From: a virus
Length of the DNA stretch: 29,923 nucleotides
Strand: one strand, 5' to 3'
Virus record (IMG/VR): IMGVR_UViG_3300037336_000028
Location: 1 to 29,923 of that record
In this document: positions 1 to 7,663 of the stretch, one piece after another
Layout of the letters: every line of letters starts with the position of its first letter
Numbering within the stretch: position 1 is the stretch's first letter
Notes under the pieces: model-generated
Database searches by the model: none
Seen by the model: the letters and a program-made list of their open reading frames with translations, nothing else
What the model was told of the DNA's origin: nothing
Program-made: the position numbers and the translations under genes

Positions 1-1035
1 CTGACCGGCGCCGCTGGCGCTGACGGGGCCACAGGGCCCACTGGTCCGCAGGGTGATGCGTCAACTGCCGCTGGTCCTACAGGTCCGACAGGTACACCCG
101 GCCTCAAAGGCCCAACAGGTTCGACTGGTGCGACAGGCCCTACGGGCGCCTCCGGCGCCGCAGGCGGTGCAGGTAGTGTCGGCCCCACTGGTCCGACTGG
201 TGCGCAAGGCGTGCAGGGTATTCAAGGTATTCAAGGTACTCAGGGTAGTACTGGCCTCAGCGGCCCGACAGGTTCGATTGGTGTAGCAGGTCCGACAGGT
301 CCGCAGGGTAACACCGGACCGACTGGTTCAGAGGGTCCTCAAGGTACCTCGATCAATTTTGTTGGCGAGGTCGCCACTGTTGGTGACCTGCCGCCTACAG
401 GCAACACACTTAACGATGCCATCATCGTGCAGGCATCCGGTGATCTGTACATCTGGGACGGTTCGGCTTGGAATAATGCTGGCCAGATCGTCGGCCCACA
501 AGGCCCAACCGGCCCCCGTGGTCTCCAAGGTCTCGCAGGTCCGACCGGCCCAAGCGGCCCGCAGGGCGTAGACGGTACACTCGGTGCGGTTGGTCCCACT
601 GGCCCACAGGGTATCCAAGGTACATCCGGTGCGCTCGGCGCAGCGGGCCCCACTGGTCCGCAAGGTATTCAGGGTACACAAGGTACGTTCGGTCCCACGG
701 GTCCGACAGGTTCGACCGGTGCAACGGGCACAGGCGCAACAGGGCCGACAGGTCCGCAAGGCGCGACGGGTGTGACAGGTCCTACCGGCGGTGGCCCTAC
801 CGGCGCAACCGGCCCAACTGGTCCGCGGGGCCCACAAGGTGTGCAGGGTACAGGCACTACAGGCCCGACAGGCCCCCAAGGCGCGAACTCTACAGTCGCA
901 GGTCCGCGAGGCCCAACTGGTCCATCTGGCCTTAACGGCACTGGTGGTTCGACTGGCCCAACTGGTCCGCAGGGTCCGCAGGGTGTTTCGGGTACAGGCA
1001 CTACAGGCCCTACCGGCCCCGCAGGTACCCTTGGT
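1..1035 (+). repeat. Gly-X-Y coding repeat tract of the fibre shaft
   Basis: Degenerate 9-base units resembling ggtccgaca, ggcccaact and ggtccgcag recur through the shaft-coding part of the fibre gene, broken only by the insert at 346-492. They are coding repeats, not intergenic ones. They create several long open shadow frames on both strands, and could let the shaft change length by slippage or recombination. Confidence 0.8.
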
Positions 1036-1455
1036 TTCACCCCAGTGCAGCAGGGCGGTGGTGTAGGGCAGCGGAGTAATAAAATATTTATTGGTTGGAG
1101 TGGCTCTGAGTTGCTGGCTCAAGTCGATAACAATTCAAGCTTTGGGGGACTGGCTTTTAAGTCTGACATTCCTGCTGGCATTGGAGTCGGTCAAACGTGG
1201 CAGGCAGTTTCTCGCTCCGCAAATGTTTGGTATCAAAACACCACAGGCAGGTCGATTGTTTTTCAAATGCGGACAAATGCGACTGGTAACTTAGATATTT
1301 CGGTTGGCCCCAGCACGTCCGTTTTCTCTACGCAAAGTTGGGGTGACCTTTCTAGCGGCACCTATGACGCGGCTTGTGTAATTATCCCGCCCAGTCACTA
1401 CTACCACGCAGGTGGTGGTGGAATGTCAATCACAGCGGCGCAGGAGTTACGGTAA
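1..1455 (+). CDS. Collagen-like tail fibre / receptor-binding protein (5' truncated)
   Basis: The reading frame is open from base 1, so the true start lies upstream; the first internal ATG is at 211. About the first 345 codons are Gly-X-Y triplets such as GPTGPQG and GATGPTG, typical of collagen-like phage fibres that form a trimeric triple-helical shaft. A non-collagen insert (bases 346-492, containing [12 protein letters not shown]) interrupts the shaft; similar inserts occur in other phage collagen-like fibres. From about base 1027 the protein changes to a C-terminal module with GVGQTWQ and [11 protein letters not shown] motifs and ends in ITAAQELR, resembling phage fibre or spike tip domains that bind the host surface. 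This C-terminal part is clearly richer in A and T than the shaft, which suggests module exchange. The next gene, a tail chaperone, starts at the stop codon (TAATG). Role in adsorption is inferred from architecture. Confidence 0.85.
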   Translation: MTGAAGADGATGPTGPQGDASTAAGPTGPTGTPGLKGPTGSTGATGPTGASGAAGGAGSVGPTGPTGAQGVQGIQGIQGTQGSTGLSGPTGSIGVAGPTGPQGNTGPTGSEGPQGTSINFVGEVATVGDLPPTGNTLNDAIIVQASGDLYIWDGSAWNNAGQIVGPQGPTGPRGLQGLAGPTGPSGPQGVDGTLGAVGPTGPQGIQGTSGALGAAGPTGPQGIQGTQGTFGPTGPTGSTGATGTGATGPTGPQGATGVTGPTGGGPTGATGPTGPRGPQGVQGTGTTGPTGPQGANSTVAGPRGPTGPSGLNGTGGSTGPTGPQGPQGVSGTGTTGPTGPAGTLGFTPVQQGGGVGQRSNKIFIGWSGSELLAQVDNNSSFGGLAFKSDIPAGIGVGQTWQAVSRSANVWYQNTTGRSIVFQMRTNATGNLDISVGPSTSVFSTQSWGDLSSGTYDAACVIIPPSHYYHAGGGGMSITAAQELR

Positions 1456-1808
1456 TGGAAAAAGGTTTCTTTCATCCAAAGATAGGTTACTGGCAAACTA
1501 ACACCGCACCAAGTGCGGAGATATTTGCGTCATACCTCGCAGGAACCGTTGAAGTGCCGCTGATTCCTTCTGGGGACCACCAGTGGAATGGCTCTGAATG
1601 GGTTTACGTTGCACCACCTGTTGATCTCGAAGCCCTCGCCGCCCAAGCCCGCGCGCAACGCAACGACCTACTTGCCGCATCAGACTGGACTCAAGTCCCT
1701 GACGCTCCCGTGGACCAAGCTGCATGGGCTACCTACCGCCAAGCGCTGCGGGACATCACGGCGCAGGCCGGCTTTCCCACGGACATCAACTGGCCAGAGG
1801 CCCCATGA
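1455..1808 (+). CDS. Phage tail assembly chaperone-like protein
   Basis: This 117-residue protein starts at ATG 1455, overlapping the fibre stop (TAATG) with CAGGAG upstream; an earlier in-frame ATG at 1374 would lie deep in the fibre gene and is not favoured. The C-terminal half carries RNDLLAASDWTQVPDAP, then WATYRQALRDIT, then GFPTDINWPEAP. This matches the tail assembly chaperone family usually placed just after fibre genes (Phage_tail_APC, PF16778). Family members are thought to help fold or assemble tail fibre parts. The N-terminal region, with DHQWNGSEWVYV, may be the fibre-specific part. Recognition is by motif memory; no alignment was run. Confidence 0.8.
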   Translation: MEKGFFHPKIGYWQTNTAPSAEIFASYLAGTVEVPLIPSGDHQWNGSEWVYVAPPVDLEALAAQARAQRNDLLAASDWTQVPDAPVDQAAWATYRQALRDITAQAGFPTDINWPEAP

Positions 1809-2317
1809 CAAGGCCGCTCTGGGAAGCCACGCGCGACCAGCATCACGCCTGCGAGGAACACCTCGTGGGCGCTGCCATGGCGTCTGGCAAGCCGCCTATG
1901 GATTGGTACAGCGACTGGCTCTACGCGATCCATCACATCCACCACAAGATCGACCCCACGCTGCCTGTGGTTCTGCACCGCACCGCGCGGCTGGAAGACG
2001 ACATCACTGAAGTGGGACACATCAGCACGCCTGTACCTGCTGCCTACGCATACGCCGAGTCTCTGGACACGGACGACAAGATCGCCGGGGCAGCATACGT
2101 GCTGACCGGTGCGCACCTGATGGGTGGCGAGATTATGCGACGGCGCCTTGACGGGTACCCGACCTCTCACCTCGTGTGGGATGACCGCAAAGCGGCGCTT
2201 GAGGAACTCAAAGCGTACCGTGTACGTAGTGAACTGGCTGCCGAGGCTCGCGACTGCTTTACCGCGCTTCTCCGCATCATGGATGAAATCAAGGAGCGTA
2301 CCGATGGACGTGCTTAA
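1805..2317 (+). CDS. Heme oxygenase-like protein
   Basis: This 170-residue protein starts at ATG 1805, overlapping the chaperone stop by 4 bases (ATGA). The N terminus reads LWEATRDQHHACEEHL, which lines up with the proximal-helix pattern ATxxxHxxxE of heme oxygenases and places His13 as the candidate axial heme ligand. Residues 95-116 (AGAAYVLTGAHLMGGEI and following) resemble the distal helix of bacterial biliverdin-producing heme oxygenases, which usually read YVLEGSxLGG. Here Met106 stands where the first Gly of that GG pair is expected, or one residue is inserted. The rest looks helical, as in this all-alpha fold, and the length is slightly below the usual 180-220 residues. Known members open heme to biliverdin, CO and iron, using reduced ferredoxin or a similar donor. 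Catalysis is not shown here; another HO-fold or TenA-like role is possible. Its place between tail and lysis genes is unexpected. Confidence 0.65.
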   Translation: MTRPLWEATRDQHHACEEHLVGAAMASGKPPMDWYSDWLYAIHHIHHKIDPTLPVVLHRTARLEDDITEVGHISTPVPAAYAYAESLDTDDKIAGAAYVLTGAHLMGGEIMRRRLDGYPTSHLVWDDRKAALEELKAYRVRSELAAEARDCFTALLRIMDEIKERTDGRA

Positions 2318-2528
2318 CACCATCATGCAGTGGGTTGTTGCGCCAGTGGCCGGATTCGTATGGCTACTACACCTCAAGACACAGCAGAACACGATGGACA
2401 TTGCTGTCATCAAGGCGCAAACTGCCGCGACCAAGGAAGCCCACGACCGTGAGTTCAAAGAGGTCAAGGAATCCTTTAAGGCAGTGATGGAAAAGCTCGA
2501 CAATATAGAACAGCACTTGAGGAAGTGA
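2304..2528 (+). CDS. Small membrane protein with coiled coil, lysis region
   Basis: This 74-residue protein starts at ATG 2304 with a good AAGGAG site at 2291-2296, inside the end of the heme oxygenase-like gene. Residues about 4-23 (from NTIMQWVVAPVAGFVWLLHL) form one hydrophobic segment. The rest is charged and likely a coiled coil (KEAHDREFKEVKESFKAV, then LDNIEQHL). One N-terminal anchor followed by a coiled coil recalls inner-membrane spanins or small holin accessory proteins, but it is shorter than typical Rz proteins and no embedded Rz1-like lipoprotein was found. The lysis role rests only on the neighbouring holin and endolysin. Confidence 0.65.
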   Translation: MDVLNTIMQWVVAPVAGFVWLLHLKTQQNTMDIAVIKAQTAATKEAHDREFKEVKESFKAVMEKLDNIEQHLRK

Positions 2529-2529
2529 T

Positions 2530-3015
2530 GTGGACCCAGCTTCAGTCACCTTAGCGATAGGCGCCGCCAGTAAAGCGTTCTCGATGCTCAAGCGCGGCTT
2601 CGAGATCGGCCGCGATATTGAGTCTATGCACGGTGACATCCAGAAGTGGATGGGTGCCTCTGCGCAAATCTTCGCGATTGAGAAGTCCACAAAGAATCCA
2701 AGCGTTATCACGCGGCTTCTGACAGGCTCCGGTAACATTGAGGCGATGGCCACGCAGGCGGTGCTGGCCCGCAAGCAGATTGAGGCGCAGCGATATGAGC
2801 TGAAGGTGTGGGTGTCGATGACCTACGGCATGGGAACATGGGAGGAAATCCTGCGCACCGAGGGGCAGCTGCGCAAGCAACGACAAGCCGTAATCGCAGA
2901 GCAGCAAGCGTCCTTTGCAAAAGTGTTCCTTGGCGCCATGCTTTCTGCTACTGTCGGCATAGGCGGCGGGCTGCTGTACTTTTTTGCAATGTTTTTGAAG
3001 GACCTGCAACAATGA
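2530..3015 (+). CDS. Conserved phage membrane protein of unknown function
   Basis: This 161-residue protein starts at GTG 2530 with GAGGAAG just upstream; the out-of-frame ATG at 2528 leads to a stop within a few codons. The N-terminal part is amphipathic and begins DPASVTLAIGAASKAFSML. The middle is charged and helical. A C-terminal hydrophobic segment (about residues 134-156, including ATVGIGGGLLYFFAMF) is a likely membrane anchor. It ends in an ATGA overlap with the holin gene, so it belongs to the same operon and possibly the lysis set. I do not recognise a named family and assign no function. Confidence 0.65.
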   Translation: MDPASVTLAIGAASKAFSMLKRGFEIGRDIESMHGDIQKWMGASAQIFAIEKSTKNPSVITRLLTGSGNIEAMATQAVLARKQIEAQRYELKVWVSMTYGMGTWEEILRTEGQLRKQRQAVIAEQQASFAKVFLGAMLSATVGIGGGLLYFFAMFLKDLQQ

Positions 3016-3500
3016 AAAACCTGACGGCAATACTCGGGGCGGTGGCCCCGACCATCGCGACCGCGCTAGGCGGACCACTGGGCGGCATGGCGATTAAGCT
3101 GGTGGCCGACAAGCTGGGTCTCCCTGAGTCAACCTTGGAAGCGGTCGAGGCTGCGGTAACAAACGCCACACCGGCGCAGCTGGCTGAAATCAAAAAGGTC
3201 GAGGCGGACTTCAAGGTCAGCATGAAACAGCTGGACGTGGATTTGGTTAAGATCGCTGCGTCAGACCGAGACAGCGCGCGTCGCCGCCACGCCAGCGTTA
3301 AAGATATGACGCCCACCGTCCTTGCCGTAGGGACGCTGCTTGCGTTCTTTGGCTACGTTGGGGCAGTGACGTTCATCGACCACGGTGCCGACCTTGGTCT
3401 CATCAACGTTGCTGTAGGCTGGCTGGGGGGTAGCGCATCTGCTGTCATCTCCTTCTACTTCGGCGCAAGCAACACAACGGAGAAAACACATGAGCTTTAG
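3012..3500 (+). CDS. Holin, gene-transfer-agent 3-TM type
   Basis: This 162-residue protein starts at ATG 3012 after AAGGA and overlaps the upstream stop by 4 bases. The order fits GTA_holin_3TM (PF11351): a hydrophobic N-terminal segment (LTAILGAVAPTIATALGG), a charged middle (LAEIKKVEADFKVSMK, then ASDRDSARRRHA), and two C-terminal membrane segments (TVLAVGTLLAFFGYVGAV and VAVGWLGGSASAVISFYF). The S/DRxSARRR stretch is typical of the family. Holins open the inner membrane at a set time so the endolysin can reach the cell wall. The adjoining M15 peptidase supports this call. Family members occur in alphaproteobacterial phages and gene transfer agents, which gives a weak hint about the host. 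Confidence 0.8.
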   Translation: MKNLTAILGAVAPTIATALGGPLGGMAIKLVADKLGLPESTLEAVEAAVTNATPAQLAEIKKVEADFKVSMKQLDVDLVKIAASDRDSARRRHASVKDMTPTVLAVGTLLAFFGYVGAVTFIDHGADLGLINVAVGWLGGSASAVISFYFGASNTTEKTHEL

Positions 3501-3942
3501 ACTCTCAGACCGCAGCATGAGCACGCTGCAGGGCGTCGACGAACAACTGGTCGCGACCGTCAAGCTGGCGATCCTGACCACGAAGATTGATTTTGGTGTG
3601 ATCTGCGGACTCCGTACAATAGAGGAACAGCGGGTCCTAGTCGATAAAGGTGCGAGCAAGACCATGCGCTCCAAGCATTTGGACGGCAAGGCCGTTGACC
3701 TAATGGCCTACATTGGTAGCAGGGGTTCGTGGGAACTGAACCTCTATGACGACCTTGCCGACGCCATGAAGGAGGCCGCCATAGAGACGGGTGCTGTCCT
3801 GCGCTGGGGCGCCGCGTGGCATATACCAGACATCCGCAAATGGAGCGGCACAATGGAGCAAGCCATGAACGCCTATGTAGATTTGCGCCGCAGTCAGGGG
3901 AAGCGCCCCTTCATTGATGGCCCGCACTTCGAGCTGGCGTAA
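3490..3942 (+). CDS. Endolysin, M15 family peptidoglycan peptidase
   Basis: This 150-residue protein starts at ATG 3490 with CGGAGAA upstream and overlaps the holin end by 11 bases. It has the zinc-site pattern of M15 L-Ala-D-Glu peptidases of the phage T5 endolysin type: SKHLDGKAVD (His63, Asp70) and DGPHFEL (Asp143, His146). The spacing between the two last residues matches the family. There is no signal peptide, so release through the holin is expected. It would cut the peptide stem of peptidoglycan in the periplasm. Length fits a single-domain enzyme without a cell-wall-binding module, as is usual for phages of Gram-negative hosts. Confidence 0.9.
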   Translation: MSFRLSDRSMSTLQGVDEQLVATVKLAILTTKIDFGVICGLRTIEEQRVLVDKGASKTMRSKHLDGKAVDLMAYIGSRGSWELNLYDDLADAMKEAAIETGAVLRWGAAWHIPDIRKWSGTMEQAMNAYVDLRRSQGKRPFIDGPHFELA

Positions 3943-3958
3943 CCGAGGAAATACGCTG

Positions 3959-4093
3959 ATGATGGACAAGAAGACGAAACCGATGAGCTACAAAAAAGGC
4001 GGCATGGTGTTCAAGCCCTGTCCCGGATGCCCAAACCCAACCAAGTGCAAGGCGATGGGTAAGTGCATGAAGAAGGCAGGCAAGAAAAAGTGA
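3959..4093 (+). CDS. Small basic four-cysteine protein
   Basis: This 44-residue frame starts at ATG 3959 (a second ATG follows directly), with GAGGA at 3946-3950. It contains CPGCPNPTKCKAMGKC with Cys at 21, 24, 30 and 36, flanked by lysine-rich ends. The pattern suggests a small zinc-binding knuckle, and the basic charge would suit nucleic acid or virion binding. Similar tiny Cys-rich proteins with a KKGG element occur in other marine phage genomes, by my recollection. It ends with a 4-base GTGA overlap with the next gene, which supports it as a real translated gene. Function is unknown. Confidence 0.7.
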   Translation: MMDKKTKPMSYKKGGMVFKPCPGCPNPTKCKAMGKCMKKAGKKK

Positions 4094-6504
4094 CCGCCCT
4101 AAAGATCATCAACTTTCTCGGCGTTGTGCCGAAGAACTCTGCGGAGTTATTGCCGGATACCGCCGCGCAAGTAGCGGAGAACTGCAAGCTCTACTCTGGT
4201 GATCTTATACCCTACCCACTGCCGGTCATTACTGCAAATACAGGGCGTACGGGGGAAACCCGTACGCTCTACGCGTTGCGCGATCCTAATACAGACGAAC
4301 CCGTGTGGCTATCATGGCCCGGCGACGTGGACATCGTCACGCCCGCAGCGGACGAGATCGGCGAGCAGCGGTTCTACTACGCAGGTGATGGTGTACCGAA
4401 GGTTAGTACCTACGAGCTTACCACTACCGGCGCAGCCCCATACCCCACAGGTTTCTACGAGCTAGGGCTGCCGCTCCCAACAGCGACACCTACCGCGACC
4501 GCGACCCCATTTACACCAGCAACATCGGCGAGCTTCGCGCGCGACGACAGTAACAACGTGACACTGGTCACAGCGGCACCGCACAATCTCAAGACCGGTG
4601 CATTTGCCACGATCTCTGGCTTTGCGTTCCGCACGGGTACCTACAGCCAAGCAGGCAGTGCTGTCACAGTGACCATCACCGGGCACGGGCTGACGACAGG
4701 CGCGCAGGTGTTCGTGGAGTTTACCAGTGGCGGCGCACTGCCCGGCGCGTACAACATCACTGTTGTCGACGCGGACACCTTCACCACTGCAGCACCGGAT
4801 TCCGCTACCCGGTCAGGCGATGCGCGGTGGGACATCCGGGACCTGAACATTACGACCGATACCACGGTCGTCGACGCTACGACGCTCACGTACCGAGCAG
4901 CTGGTCCCGCTGTCACGACGACCGCGAACACAGACGGCAAGGTCGATCTCGGTGGCGCGGTGCTTGCACGCAACTACGTGTACACATGGTTCACTCCATG
5001 GCAGGAGGAGTCTGTAGGCTCCATCCCGTCTGAACCGCTGTTCATAAAAGAAGGCCAGATCACCACTGTTGCAGGGCTACCGACCGCACCTCCGGCGGGC
5101 ACGTTCGTGCGAGGTATTCGGCTATACCGGTCCCTCGCGGTGGCAAACGGCACCAGTGAGTTCTTCCGACTGACCACCCTGTGGTTCCCCAACCCGCTGG
5201 TACGCGCGTCGCGCGCATCGAATGTGTCCCGCGTTCGACTGGAGTCTCCACACAACTTGTTGAAACGTGACCGGGTCAAGATCAGCGGCGCGGCCCCAGC
5301 GAGCTTCAACATAACTGACGGCGTCGTAACGGCGCTCATCGACCAGTACACGTTCGAGTACGCGCAGACAGCAGCTGACGTCGCAGACGACGTAGCGACC
5401 GGCACGCTCTACTACGATAGCGCGGAGCGCGCGACGGACCCGGCTCGGTACTGGGGCGACGGTGGCGTGTACACTTTTGTGGACGACTTTAGCTTCCGCA
5501 GCCTGTTAAACATCTTGACAACGGACAACTACAACGCACCGCCCGACGACCTGCAGGGTCTGGCTGTCCTCAAGACCAATATCCTCGTGGGGTTTGTGGG
5601 TAACGACCTATACTTCTCCGAGCCCGATAAGTTTCACGCGTGGCCAGTGGAGTATAAGCGCTCACTGGAGCACAACATCGTCAAGGTCATACCAATCGCT
5701 GGGGACTTGATCGTACTTACGGATAGCTATCCATACTATGTTGCTGGTAACGACCCGCGGACACTGTCGATCCAGAAGGCAGACGCACGGTACCCATGTG
5801 TCAGCCGGCGCAGTGTGGCGTTGACTCCCACTGGCGTTGTATTCTCCTCCCATGACGGGTTGGTTTCCATGGGCCCCTTGGCCGGGGCGCAGATTCTGTC
5901 TGCCAAAGTACACAGCAGCGACACATGGAACGCAGCGCTCGACCCCGAGACCGTAGTGGGTGCCAACTACAAAGAGACTTACTTCGCGGCGCACAGCGCG
6001 GGCTCGTTTGTCTACGAAGTGCTGGAGCGCGGCGCGTCTTTTGTGAACAGTGACTACACGTTCACTGCCACGTGGTACGATCCCCTTACAAACATCTTGT
6101 ACTACACCAGCGGTGAGAACGGCGACGTCTACCGTTGGGACGATCCAACGCAGCCCACAGCTACATTGCAGTGGAAGTCCAAGACGTTCATCACCCCGCT
6201 GTACACCAACGTAGGTGCGGCGCGTGTCGTCGCTGACTACACCGGCGCAGTCTTCTCGTCTGTGTGGGGTACCGCAGACATCAACTGGGAAGTAGCCGAG
6301 GAGAACTGGGACCAAGACGACCCACTGACGTTCAGCCTCTACGTTGACAAGCAGCTGGAGTTCACAACGACATTGGAGAGCGGCGATATATTTCGCCTGC
6401 CCGCAGGCTATAAGTCTGACACGTTCGAGTTCGGCGTGTCTGGCACGATCCGCGTGCGGTCGATCCACATAGGCGAAACACCCTCAACGCTGGTGCGTGT
6501 CTGA
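4090..6504 (+). CDS. Large phage structural protein with repeated beta modules
   Basis: I place the start at GTG 4090 (overlap GTGA), giving 804 residues beginning TALKIINFLGVVPKNSAELL; the ATG at 4063 would sit inside the preceding small gene. The N-terminal phrase with AENCKLYSGDLIPYP recurs in virion proteins of podovirus-like aquatic phages. At least three repeats share the pattern V.L..PHNLKTGAFATISG, VTITGHGLTTGAQVFVEF and VRLESPHNLLKRDRVKISG. They resemble the small beta domain called E1 FCCH (PF16190) seen in phage tail proteins. The remainder is rich in aromatic and Asp residues, like beta-propeller or tail-tube structures. A tail or head-tail structural role is inferred; a precise role cannot be named. 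Confidence 0.7.
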   Translation: MTALKIINFLGVVPKNSAELLPDTAAQVAENCKLYSGDLIPYPLPVITANTGRTGETRTLYALRDPNTDEPVWLSWPGDVDIVTPAADEIGEQRFYYAGDGVPKVSTYELTTTGAAPYPTGFYELGLPLPTATPTATATPFTPATSASFARDDSNNVTLVTAAPHNLKTGAFATISGFAFRTGTYSQAGSAVTVTITGHGLTTGAQVFVEFTSGGALPGAYNITVVDADTFTTAAPDSATRSGDARWDIRDLNITTDTTVVDATTLTYRAAGPAVTTTANTDGKVDLGGAVLARNYVYTWFTPWQEESVGSIPSEPLFIKEGQITTVAGLPTAPPAGTFVRGIRLYRSLAVANGTSEFFRLTTLWFPNPLVRASRASNVSRVRLESPHNLLKRDRVKISGAAPASFNITDGVVTALIDQYTFEYAQTAADVADDVATGTLYYDSAERATDPARYWGDGGVYTFVDDFSFRSLLNILTTDNYNAPPDDLQGLAVLKTNILVGFVGNDLYFSEPDKFHAWPVEYKRSLEHNIVKVIPIAGDLIVLTDSYPYYVAGNDPRTLSIQKADARYPCVSRRSVALTPTGVVFSSHDGLVSMGPLAGAQILSAKVHSSDTWNAALDPETVVGANYKETYFAAHSAGSFVYEVLERGASFVNSDYTFTATWYDPLTNILYYTSGENGDVYRWDDPTQPTATLQWKSKTFITPLYTNVGAARVVADYTGAVFSSVWGTADINWEVAEENWDQDDPLTFSLYVDKQLEFTTTLESGDIFRLPAGYKSDTFEFGVSGTIRVRSIHIGETPSTLVRV

Positions 6505-6848
6505 TGCCCCGGTTCACAGCATTACCCGCGCTACCCCCCTCTGGACTTGAGGCGGCCCAGTACCAGTTGCTGTCGGCTATGAAAGAGAACGTCGAGCTGC
6601 TGACCGGCACGCGCGGTGAACTCGATGGCGCCAGTCGCGCAATTACGCGGGACGCAGTATCCGTACCAGCGGCGACCGCTCAGTTTACCAGCTTGTCAGC
6701 ACGGGGTAGCGGGTATACTGTAAGTGGTGTACAGTTAGTAAGCCTTTCCGACTACCAGAACTTGTTGCGTGACGTGCAGAACTTGTCTGCGGATGTAAAC
6801 ACCTTACGGACCGCGCTGAACGCGCTGTTACAGCAACTCGGGAGATAA
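6504..6848 (+). CDS. Small phage structural-region protein, coiled-coil C terminus
   Basis: This 114-residue protein starts at ATG 6504 in a TGATG overlap with the preceding structural gene, so it is probably translated by coupling. The N terminus is Pro-rich (FTALPALPPSGL). The middle has alternating small and polar residues. The C terminus (YQNLLRDVQNLSADVNTLRT onward) is a heptad-like coiled coil. I do not recognise a family. Small coiled-coil proteins in this position could be minor virion components, but that is conjecture. Confidence 0.6.
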   Translation: MPRFTALPALPPSGLEAAQYQLLSAMKENVELLTGTRGELDGASRAITRDAVSVPAATAQFTSLSARGSGYTVSGVQLVSLSDYQNLLRDVQNLSADVNTLRTALNALLQQLGR

Positions 6849-6850
6849 CG

Positions 6851-7663
6851 ATGCAGAATATGAACCGCCCCGCGGCAAACGCCCCACAGTCCACGACCTC
6901 GCTGGACCTGCCACCCGCGCTGGCACAGCTGCTCGCGGCGCCAATGCTGCAGTCAGTACCCATGCCACAGCAGGCTCCGCAGCAAATACCAATGAACAAC
7001 ATGGCCCCACCACCTATGCCCAGCTACCAGCTGGGTGGTATGGTTGGCCCCGGCGGTATGCCGGTTCGCCCTCAGACAGCAATGCCCCCCGGTGCGGGTA
7101 TGCCCCAGCCCGGTATGCCCGGGCAGCAACCCGGCCTACAACAGCCCGGTGGTATAGACGCCACGGAGAACCCGCAGATTCTGGAGGCACAGGTCCAAGA
7201 CCTCATTCGCCGTGACCCGCAGCAGGTACAGGCGATCCAAGTAGAGATTCAGCAAGGGCTGCAGTCCGGTGAGGTGACACCAGAAAGCATCCAGATGATC
7301 GGCCAGCTCGCAGTCGTCGGACTAGAGAACCCACAGATGTACCCGCAGATCAGGCAGTCGCTGCTGCAGAACGGATTCTTGGACGAGGAAGACCTGCCCC
7401 TCGACTACAACCAAGGTGTAATGCTGCTGTTGTACCTGATCGGTAAGGTCGGTGAGCAAGTCATCTCCGGTGGTGGCCAGCCCATGATGTCTATGAAAGA
7501 GGGCGGCCCGCTGCCAGCGAGTAGCCCCAAGCCCGATGGGTCCATTCCGATCAACGCCCACGAGGGCGAGTACGTTATCCCAGCGGACGTGGTGCGCGCG
7601 AAGGGTACTGAGTTCTTCGACAAGCTGCTCCAGCAGTATAAGCAAGAAGGGGCAGCGAAATGA
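6851..7663 (+). CDS. Pro/Met/Gln-rich virion-associated protein, unknown function
   Basis: This 270-residue protein starts at ATG 6851 with GGGAGA upstream. Residues 1-100 are low complexity with many Pro, Met and Gln (PQQAPQQIPMNNMAPPP, then repeated GMPQPGMPGQQPG), likely disordered. Residues 105-210 are helical. The C terminus contains GSIPINAHEGEYVIPADVV followed by GTEFFDKLL. That INxHEGEYVIPADVVxxxG element is common in phage virion-region proteins of unknown role. It overlaps the next gene by ATGA. The role is not known. Confidence 0.65.
   Translation: MQNMNRPAANAPQSTTSLDLPPALAQLLAAPMLQSVPMPQQAPQQIPMNNMAPPPMPSYQLGGMVGPGGMPVRPQTAMPPGAGMPQPGMPGQQPGLQQPGGIDATENPQILEAQVQDLIRRDPQQVQAIQVEIQQGLQSGEVTPESIQMIGQLAVVGLENPQMYPQIRQSLLQNGFLDEEDLPLDYNQGVMLLLYLIGKVGEQVISGGGQPMMSMKEGGPLPASSPKPDGSIPINAHEGEYVIPADVVRAKGTEFFDKLLQQYKQEGAAK

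Noticed and set aside
328-1122. Long minus-strand frames opposite the collagen-like fibre gene
   Set aside because: They are Arg/Thr/Ala-rich or Pro-rich mirror translations of the Gly-X-Y repeats and lack ribosome binding sites and family motifs.
5662-6468. 268-residue minus-strand frame opposite the structural gene
   Set aside because: Cys/His/Arg-rich mirror sequence with no motif, against the direction of the whole late operon.
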